Assembly: GCA_949289215.1 (NCBI GenBank)
Contig: CASENC010000013.1
Coordinates: forward strand, 1 to 50,482
Length of the DNA: 50,482 nucleotides
Direction: 5' to 3'
From: an uncultured Bacteroidales bacterium
GTDB taxonomy: Bacteria > Bacteroidota > Bacteroidia > Bacteroidales > Muribaculaceae
The notes beneath the pieces were generated by a model that had not been told where the DNA came from, made no database searches, and was given only the letters and a program-made list of their open reading frames with translations. The translations under genes and the position numbers were made by a program. Within the stretch, counting starts at the first letter, position 1. Each line of letters begins with the position of its first letter. Positions 45,880 to 50,482 of the stretch are shown one piece after another.

Positions 45880-46902
45880 ATGAAACATTTTAACTACTTA
45901 CTGTTGGCGGCATCACTGCTCATTGCAGGCAACAATGCAGAGGCAGCCGAAGGTATCACTACCCTCGACTTGACAAAGCCGCTTAATCCCGAGCAACTTA
46001 ACTTCGATGAAGACGGAGCTTGGGATGGAGTATATAAAGGTGAAGATGGCGTACAAGAATACTTTGAAGCACAAATCTTCATTATGAGCCATATGGCAAG
46101 TTATGGTGGCACTGTATGGGACGGATTTGCACCGTGTAAAAGCACAGTTATGACCGACAACGCTTCATACGTTGTTGGTTGCATGGCCGGGGGAGGCATT
46201 GCCCTTGATGACAGCGGAGATGTGACAACCGACGATAACGGGAATGTCGGCATTGATGCAACAGTTCCATATCTTGTGGGATATTACAACACAATGGGAA
46301 CCGACTTGCCATCGTGCCAAATATTTTTCAACGATGGATTGCAGCATGAGGTTGTAGGCGTATATGTCACTAATTTCCCCACAGCGTTCTATAACTGCTT
46401 ATACGGTAACGGATATACCAGCCCGTTTGTCAATGGCGACAAGTTCACGCTCACAATTCATGGTGTGGCTGCCGACCAAACCGAAAAAACGGTAGAGGTT
46501 GACCTTGTCAAATATGACGGCGATATGTTTCAAGCAATCAGAAGCTGGAAATATGTTGACTTGTCATCGCTCGGTGCAGTGGAATCGATATATTTTACAA
46601 TGAGCAGTACCGACGCAGGCGAATGGGGGATGAACACGACGGCAATGTTCTGCCTCGACAAGTTGATGGTAAAAACCGAAGGAATGGCAAGCATGAGCAA
46701 CGCAGAAATGTCTGCCGAAGCTATCACCTACGATCGGGCAACAGCCACAGTGACTTTGCCGCAAAGCACATTTGCCATCATTTACAATGCTGCAGGGCAA
46801 AAAGTCATGGCTACCGAAGGACAACAAATTTCAGTAGCAGGCCTCGAAAAAGGCATATATTTTGTGAAAACAGCAACCAGGAGTTTGCGATTCATAAAAT
46901 AA
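45880..46902 (+). CDS. Secreted DUF4465 protein with C-terminal sorting-like domain
   Basis: A 340-residue exported protein (signal peptide to about residue 22, AEAAEG). The central 200 residues match the DUF4465 pattern: FDEDGAWDGVY at the start, then GFAPCKST, a VTNFPTAFYNCLYGNGY segment in the middle, and a VESIYFTMSSTDAGEWGMNTTAMFCLDKL end, giving a beta-sandwich with likely Ca2+-binding Asp-rich loops. The last 45 residues (FAIIYNAAGQKVMATEGQQI to LRFIK) resemble a type IX secretion sorting domain. It may be a surface or secreted carbohydrate- or protein-binding factor; the exact role is unknown. It is a single gene. Confidence 0.82.
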   Translation: MKHFNYLLLAASLLIAGNNAEAAEGITTLDLTKPLNPEQLNFDEDGAWDGVYKGEDGVQEYFEAQIFIMSHMASYGGTVWDGFAPCKSTVMTDNASYVVGCMAGGGIALDDSGDVTTDDNGNVGIDATVPYLVGYYNTMGTDLPSCQIFFNDGLQHEVVGVYVTNFPTAFYNCLYGNGYTSPFVNGDKFTLTIHGVAADQTEKTVEVDLVKYDGDMFQAIRSWKYVDLSSLGAVESIYFTMSSTDAGEWGMNTTAMFCLDKLMVKTEGMASMSNAEMSAEAITYDRATATVTLPQSTFAIIYNAAGQKVMATEGQQISVAGLEKGIYFVKTATRSLRFIK

Positions 46903-46964
46903 CTAACAAAGCTTTATATAACTAACGACGAAATACATTTAACATAACTTTGTATAACTTCTGC

Positions 46965-47003
46965 TGGAGCTGTCATGTTGTGAAACAAGACAGCTTCTTT
47001 TAT
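46965..47003 (+). terminator. Terminator of the DUF4465 gene
   Basis: A 7-bp stem AGCTGTC/GACAGCT (46968-46974 with 46989-46995), loop 14 nt, followed by TCTTTTATA. Confidence 0.7.
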
Positions 47004-47218
47004 ATATTCCCCCACCCCCCCCGATTCCCCAAAGGGACAATCATAAGTTAGGTGTGTATTTGGTCATTTGGTAATGCAATTTTACAATAGTCACATAACT
47101 TGCATTTATGTGTGACTGGAACAGGGAATAAGAGTACCTTTGTATGTAGTTAAGGCACAGCCCACATCTATGGTATCTGATATGTAGGAGTTTGCTTTGA
47201 AAAAGTGGCGGTTCTATA
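47004..47218. other. Left edge of the AT-rich accessory block
   Basis: A C-tract (47009-47013, A, 47015-47022) marks a sharp change in composition: codon choice and base content to the right are clearly AT-richer than in genes to the left. The rest of this stretch is non-coding on visual inspection; a 103-codon minus-strand frame across it (to 47352) has no protein-like features. No att-like or tRNA sequence was found here. Confidence 0.5.
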
Positions 47219-47248
47219 GTTGTTTCTTGCTGAAATGTAGTATCTTTG
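47219..47248 (+). promoter_or_regulatory. Promoter of the structured leader and accessory operon
   Basis: GTTG at 47219-47222, an 18-nt spacer, then TATCTTTG at 47241-47248, an exact TAnnTTTG. Transcription would start near 47252-47255, about 260 nt before the first gene, which leaves room for the micro-ORFs and rod-shaped RNA. Confidence 0.6.
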
Positions 47249-47252
47249 CGAC

Positions 47253-47284
47253 ATGAAACATTAAATGAATAGCTAATGAAATAA
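47253..47284 (+). promoter_or_regulatory. Three consecutive micro-ORFs in the leader
   Basis: ATGAAACATTAA (47253-47264), ATGAATAGCTAA (47265-47276) and ATGAAATAA (47276-47284) are arranged head to tail; the second stop and third start share a base. They begin at or near the predicted transcription start. Such runs can couple translation to RNA folding, as in antibiotic-responsive leaders. They could also be chance in AT-rich DNA. Confidence 0.35.
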
Positions 47285-47305
47285 AAGTTTAACAAGACAT
47301 ATTGG

Positions 47306-47487
47306 AAAAAGAAGTGTTTGCTTCTTGCTTGATGTATTCTGAAAATCGCCAATTAGAGGAATATAACCATCACAGCATGAAAGTGAATGCTTGCACCATA
47401 AGGTGTGGGCTTCCCTTGTTTGTATGGTTATAGGTGTTTGGCGATACCTCAGAATAGCAATCAAGGTTTGGCTCACACCTTCTTTTT
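47306..47487 (+). ncRNA. Rod-shaped structured RNA, about 182 nt (leader or 6S-like)
   Basis: Five nested helices: 47306-47317 with 47475-47487 (9 bp plus 3 bp around a bulged C), 47328-47333 with 47460-47465, 47335-47342 with 47449-47456, 47346-47352 with 47438-47444, and 47362-47370 with 47424-47432. The apex holds two small hairpins (374-378 with 387-391 and 394-397 with 402-405, adding 47000). Forty-two base pairs are perfect Watson-Crick, far beyond chance for one ordered series. The outer helix ends in CTTCTTTTT, like an intrinsic terminator. It lies between the promoter and the first gene of the operon (ATG at 47516), so it is either a cis-acting leader or a free RNA. A closing stem, an unpaired central region and a long upper stem recall 6S RNA. 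Confidence 0.6.
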
Positions 47488-47515
47488 GTGGTATGGCTGC
47501 AAAAAGATTTGTATA

Positions 47516-48127
47516 ATGAAAATAAGTAGATTAAGAGATAAAATATCTCTCCCGGAAATGTTGGCGGGAATTGCAGTAACCAATGCACAATCTAGCAATT
47601 CCCAAAAAGAGCTTGAGGTTTTGATTATGTTGTATAACAAAATTCAAGAAGCTTCAAGCCAGTTGTTAACAATATCTGATTATAATATAGTAGGAAGTGC
47701 CTATTGTTTAATGGGGTCATATCCCTTATTTATGAATAATGAAAATGCTCGTCGGGTTATCGCAGATAATGCTTTCTATTGTTTGTCAAGAGCTATAGAA
47801 AAAGAGCAAAGCAAGGCTATTTATATAAAACGCTTATCAGTTCTTGCATATTTTCATAAAGATTTCTACTATACTATAGCTAATGCTATGAGAATATCTG
47901 ACAGTGAATCATTCTTCCAAAGGGTGCCACTAATTGTTAAAACAAATCAATATTATTATGACATTGCATATCATGATTTTTTGAAGGTAGGTCAAAATAA
48001 TTATCCTGAAAAAATAGGAGAATTATATGAATTGGTACGGCGTACAAACAAGTGTAGTGCCCAGAAAGGCAAGGTATGCATAGACAAAATTATCAGTTAT
48101 TTAACATCTGTATATCAGCAATATTAA
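47516..48127 (+). CDS. Unknown accessory protein A, helical
   Basis: A 203-residue protein with no signal peptide and no motif I recognise. It is largely helical, beginning MKISRLRDKISLPEMLAGIA, with Tyr-, Asn- and Ser-rich helices, and looks cytoplasmic. The ATG at 47516 is used because the longer frame (from 47405) runs through the RNA rod. Codon use is strongly AT-biased, unlike the genes to the left. It is the first of five same-strand genes with gaps of 9 and 12 nt followed by overlaps of 4 and 13 nt, so it very likely belongs to one operon. Function unknown. Confidence 0.7.
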   Translation: MKISRLRDKISLPEMLAGIAVTNAQSSNSQKELEVLIMLYNKIQEASSQLLTISDYNIVGSAYCLMGSYPLFMNNENARRVIADNAFYCLSRAIEKEQSKAIYIKRLSVLAYFHKDFYYTIANAMRISDSESFFQRVPLIVKTNQYYYDIAYHDFLKVGQNNYPEKIGELYELVRRTNKCSAQKGKVCIDKIISYLTSVYQQY

Positions 48128-48136
48128 TATAAAATT

Positions 48137-48745
48137 ATGACAATCAAAGAATTAGATAGTTCATTGATGGGGCAATATACCGTTGAGTCTATGCTTGAAG
48201 GAAGTGGAAAAACCTTCAATCAAAAGTGTAGCGAGAATTCCGATATTGCAGCACTACAAATTCAAGGTTCAATGTGGAGCTTGCGAACAAAAGGTTTTTT
48301 GTGTTCTCACTATGTTTCTCAAGTTTCTCCAGAAGGAAAATTCACACTAATGATGAAAGCCTATATGGAGAAATATAGGTCTAATGAATCAAATAAGAAG
48401 AATACATTCATAAAAGATTTGTATGAAACTACAGATTTGAGCATATTGGTTCAGCAAATCAGTATGCTTGCAATGCATGCGCAGTTAAAGGATTGTGAAA
48501 ATATATATGAGATAGAAGAGGAGATACAATCGCGTTCTTTGAATCCTGAAAGTGTTTCTGTCGCAATAGCTCTTTATACATATTTTACAATTCTAGTAAA
48601 TAAGTCGTTGGATGCCTTGTCATATAATGAACTTTTTATTAAGAGCTATTACTCTTATTATGAAAACTGGATGGCAAGAATGTTAATGTTTCAAATGAGA
48701 GGTAATTCGTGGAAACAAAGTTTTAAAGGGGTTTTATTAGAATAA
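48137..48745 (+). CDS. Unknown accessory protein B
   Basis: A 202-residue protein, 9 nt after gene A. The N-terminus MTIKELDSSLMGQYTVESML suggests a soluble helical protein; there is no signal peptide, membrane segment or catalytic motif visible. It is similar in size and helical, Tyr- and Ser-rich character to gene A, so the two could be distant paralogues or partners; direct similarity is not obvious by eye. AT-rich codon use. Function unknown. Confidence 0.7.
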   Translation: MTIKELDSSLMGQYTVESMLEGSGKTFNQKCSENSDIAALQIQGSMWSLRTKGFLCSHYVSQVSPEGKFTLMMKAYMEKYRSNESNKKNTFIKDLYETTDLSILVQQISMLAMHAQLKDCENIYEIEEEIQSRSLNPESVSVAIALYTYFTILVNKSLDALSYNELFIKSYYSYYENWMARMLMFQMRGNSWKQSFKGVLLE

Positions 48746-48757
48746 AATTCAAAAGTT

Positions 48758-49081
48758 ATGGACATATATGATATAAATGATAGATTTCCATTGAATGGCA
48801 ATTGGAAATATAAAGGACAAACAGTCTTTGAGGTTTTGCAGAAAGACTCTGGGTACATTAAAGATTTAATTAGATTGCACCCCACTTTCTGTCTTTCTGA
48901 GAAATGCTTGGTTGAAGCGCAACATCTGACCAAGGGATTTTATGATGAATGGGTTAAGCCCAAACATATTTCCCGTAATAATTTATTAGAAAGCTTACGT
49001 TCATACGGAGTTCCTTATAACTTTGATTTTAACAATGATGAGATTGTAAAATTGAATATGCTAAAATTATCAAAAGGGTGA
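48758..49081 (+). CDS. Unknown accessory protein C, 107 residues
   Basis: A 107-residue protein with an acidic N-terminus (MDIYDINDRFPLNGNWKYKG) and basic, aromatic middle section. One short motif, IRLHPTFCLSEKCLVEA, places two cysteines five residues apart, without a metal-site pattern. No signal peptide. The TGA stop overlaps the GTG start of the next gene (GTGA), so translation of C and D is coupled. A role as an accessory or regulatory partner of D is inference only. Confidence 0.65.
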   Translation: MDIYDINDRFPLNGNWKYKGQTVFEVLQKDSGYIKDLIRLHPTFCLSEKCLVEAQHLTKGFYDEWVKPKHISRNNLLESLRSYGVPYNFDFNNDEIVKLNMLKLSKG

Positions 49082-49446
49082 TATCAATCATTTTAGTTGA
49101 AAGAAAAGGAAAGCACCTTTGTTTTATCATACATACGGGAAGCACTTGCAGTCTGATAGACAGTAATGTGGTTGAATATTTCAAGGATATTGTAACTCCA
49201 GTAGGGGATTATAACATCAGTGGAATAGATGGAACCAAGCGCAAGGTTGATGTGGTTACATTGCCTTTCTCTTTTGAGGGTCAGTCATATAGCCCTAAAT
49301 TCTGTGTGAAGCCACTTCTTGAAGCCTTTAAGGACATTGAAATTGAAAATGGAATACAGGTACATGGGCTGCTTGGGACTGACTTCCTGATGGAAAACAA
49401 GTGGATTATAGACTTTGATAAATTAGTAATTTTATGTATAACATAA
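49078..49446 (+). CDS. Retropepsin-like protein lacking the catalytic aspartate
   Basis: A 122-residue protein with the single-domain retropepsin layout: a flap region, the IIHTGSTCSLI active-site loop at residues 17-27, and the closing GLLGTDFLMENKWIIDFDK near 98-116. In active retropepsin-like aspartic proteases the loop reads D-T-G-S/T; here position 19 is His, so the catalytic Asp is lost while the rest of the loop and the GTDFL motif are kept. It has no signal peptide. It is therefore likely a pseudoprotease that binds peptide or partner proteins, or one half of a hetero-oligomer. It starts at GTG in overlap with gene C. Confidence 0.75.
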   Translation: MISIILVERKGKHLCFIIHTGSTCSLIDSNVVEYFKDIVTPVGDYNISGIDGTKRKVDVVTLPFSFEGQSYSPKFCVKPLLEAFKDIEIENGIQVHGLLGTDFLMENKWIIDFDKLVILCIT

Positions 49447-49988
49447 GAATTATAGCATTAATAATATTGTCCTCTGTCTCTTTTAGTATGTATGCTCAAA
49501 AACATTTGACTTTTATGGGAGTACCTATAGGACAAAATATAAATACATTTACTGAGAAACTTATTGAACAAGGATTGACTATTTATAATAGTGGAAGCCA
49601 TTTATTTGGTAATGAAGAAGATGAGGACTGGGTTACATTATCAGGTCCTTTTTGGTATTTTGATAGTACTGATAACATTCTGGTTAAAGCACCATATATA
49701 GATAAAGGAGTTTCTTCCGTTTTAGTCATGGCAAGAGCAAACCACCAGACATACCAAAAGTTAATTTCCACTTTAAATACAAAATATGGAAAGCATCAGC
49801 GAAGTATAAACGTGCAATTTAAAGGTGATGCCCAATACATTTGGATTACATCTAAAGGTAATATAGAAGTTTGGCGTAGTGCTTTTGCAGAAGATGATGC
49901 ACAGTGTAATGTGGAAATTACGTACAAAGATTATCCATTAGTCAATAGGATTGCAAAAAAGAAAAGCAAAAGAAGTAATGATTTATAA
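49434..49988 (+). CDS. Exported accessory protein E
   Basis: A 184-residue exported protein: signal peptide MYNIRIIALIILSSVSFSMY followed by AQ|KHLTFMGVPIGQN. There is no lipobox, so it should be periplasmic. The mature part is beta-rich with Trp/Tyr motifs (DWVTLSGPFWYFDS) and a basic C-terminus (KKKSKRSNDL). I recall similar KHLTFMGIPI-type proteins scattered in Bacteroidales, without a known function. The start overlaps gene D by 13 nt. As the only exported product, it points to an envelope role for the operon or an interaction with external material. Confidence 0.7.
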   Translation: MYNIRIIALIILSSVSFSMYAQKHLTFMGVPIGQNINTFTEKLIEQGLTIYNSGSHLFGNEEDEDWVTLSGPFWYFDSTDNILVKAPYIDKGVSSVLVMARANHQTYQKLISTLNTKYGKHQRSINVQFKGDAQYIWITSKGNIEVWRSAFAEDDAQCNVEITYKDYPLVNRIAKKKSKRSNDL

Positions 49989-50250
49989 ATGTAAAAGACA
50001 TTACCTTCGGACTGTATATTCTATGATAAATAAAAAATATGAAACTTTACCCTAAAAGGGTGATTTAAGTATTTCAATCATACTCACTTTACTTATTTCA
50101 ATATAGGAAAGTGAGTACATAATTCAAATCAGACAGCTATTAGTATTAACTCAGAAAGCACTCTCTGTTTTATCCAGAGTTTTAACCATAGAGTAAGGAA
50201 GTATAGCTATTTAATTGATTATCAAGCAATAGAAGATATATCAGTTAATT
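49989..50250. other. Non-coding end of the accessory block
   Basis: AT-rich, no gene seen. A perfect 10-bp stem TACTCACTTT/AAAGTGAGTA (50081-50090 with 50108-50117), loop 17 nt, may end the operon transcript. A weaker 5-bp stem (50163-50167 with 50175-50179) is followed by TTTTAA. Confidence 0.5.
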
Positions 50251-50293
<43 letters not shown>

Positions 50294-50300
50294 CAGAAGA

Positions 50301-50340
50301 AACTCCGAAGTACTTAATAATCAAATATTTCGGAGTTTTT
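50301..50340 (+). terminator. Intrinsic terminator after the tRNA fragment
   Basis: A perfect 9-bp stem AACTCCGAA/TTCGGAGTT (50301-50309 with 50329-50337), loop 19 nt, within a run of five T. It looks like the original terminator of the tRNA-Phe gene and supports the view that the sequence to the right was the native 3' flank before the insertion sequence arrived. Confidence 0.75.
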
Positions 50341-50342
50341 CT

Positions 50343-50482
50343 GGGTCAGTCCGAAAACCCGGTTGTATTCCAGCCTTTCGTTTTTCCGTATTATGCGCAC
50401 AGCTTAGATAACCTGAACAAGAAGAAAGGTATGTCAACTACTCCCCTGAACTGGCTTCTGAAGGCCTTGACTTTGGCATTGA
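50343..50482 (-). mobile_element. End of an insertion sequence, cut by the window
   Basis: From 50343 a GGGTCAGTCCGAAAACCC motif resembles the terminal inverted repeat of Bacteroidetes DDE insertion sequences. It is followed by the C-terminal end of a transposase gene on the minus strand. The other end lies outside the window. Confidence 0.6.
50391..50482 (-). CDS. Transposase C-terminal fragment (runs off window)
   Basis: Only the last 30 residues are visible, ending in a TAA stop at 50391-50393: NAKVKAFRSQFRGVVDIPFF and a short tail FRLSKLCA. This matches the C-terminal end of DDE transposases from the ISL3/ISAon1-like group in Bacteroidetes, as I recall it. The family call needs the full gene. 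Confidence 0.7.
   Translation of the reverse strand, partial: NAKVKAFRSQFRGVVDIPFFLFRLSKLCA

Noticed and set aside
47041-47588. Minus-strand frames of 60-100 codons across the leader region
   Set aside because: They run through the RNA rod and promoter on the opposite strand and contain no protein features; similar frames are probably annotated by mistake in relatives.

Overview
The window is a bacterial chromosome segment from the order Bacteroidales, possibly Muribaculaceae or a Prevotella/Bacteroides relative. The evidence is a SusC/SusD polysaccharide utilisation locus (PUL), Bacteroidetes-type lipoprotein signals, a sufBCDS operon preceded by cvpA, and many promoters of the Bacteroidetes form TTTG-N19-21-TAnnTTTG. 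The family-level placement is inference.

Layout. 1-477: the end of a CRISPR array with 47-bp repeats and 30-bp spacers, of the type found with Bacteroidetes type II-C Cas9; no cas gene is inside the window. 650-3512: argH, an aldo/keto reductase and a Rieske-like lipoprotein in one overlapping operon. 3592-4863: rtcB. 5136-9370, minus strand: a membrane acyltransferase and a large collagen-repeat lipoprotein. 9782-11436: an SPFH membrane protein, an Arc-like DNA-binding protein and a small membrane protein, convergent with an OPT oligopeptide transporter (11524-13494). 13793-13951 is a tiny membrane-protein gene.

14207-32840, minus strand, is a PUL that most likely targets beta-1,4-galactan. 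In transcription order it holds a sugar/H+ symporter, a DUF5107-TPR protein, a GH53 endo-galactanase, a SusE-like glycan-binding lipoprotein, SusC, SusD, a GH35 beta-galactosidase, an SGNH esterase, a clan-A glycoside hydrolase and a polysaccharide deacetylase. A divergent AraC regulator (33250-34137) probably controls it. The expected flow is surface binding and cutting by SusE-like and GH53, import by SusCD, periplasmic trimming by GH35, the esterase and the other hydrolase, then galactose uptake by the symporter.

34491-39902 is cvpA-sufB-sufC-sufD-sufS for iron-sulfur cluster assembly. 40038-46902 holds an AAA-ATPase/PD-(D/E)XK protein, a second AraC regulator, a Ca2+-type P-ATPase and a secreted DUF4465 protein.

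From about 47000 the DNA becomes clearly AT-richer. A near-consensus promoter is followed by three back-to-back micro-ORFs and a rod-shaped RNA of about 180 nt formed by five nested helices. Then come five tightly packed genes that I cannot assign. The fourth is a retropepsin-like protein whose catalytic Asp is replaced by His. This accessory block is followed by a displaced 3' fragment of tRNA-Phe (residues 31-73) and by the end of an insertion sequence running off the window. This island is the best candidate for an undescribed system. The second most interesting signal is that each CRISPR repeat carries a Bacteroidetes-type promoter, which suggests that crRNAs are transcribed one by one.
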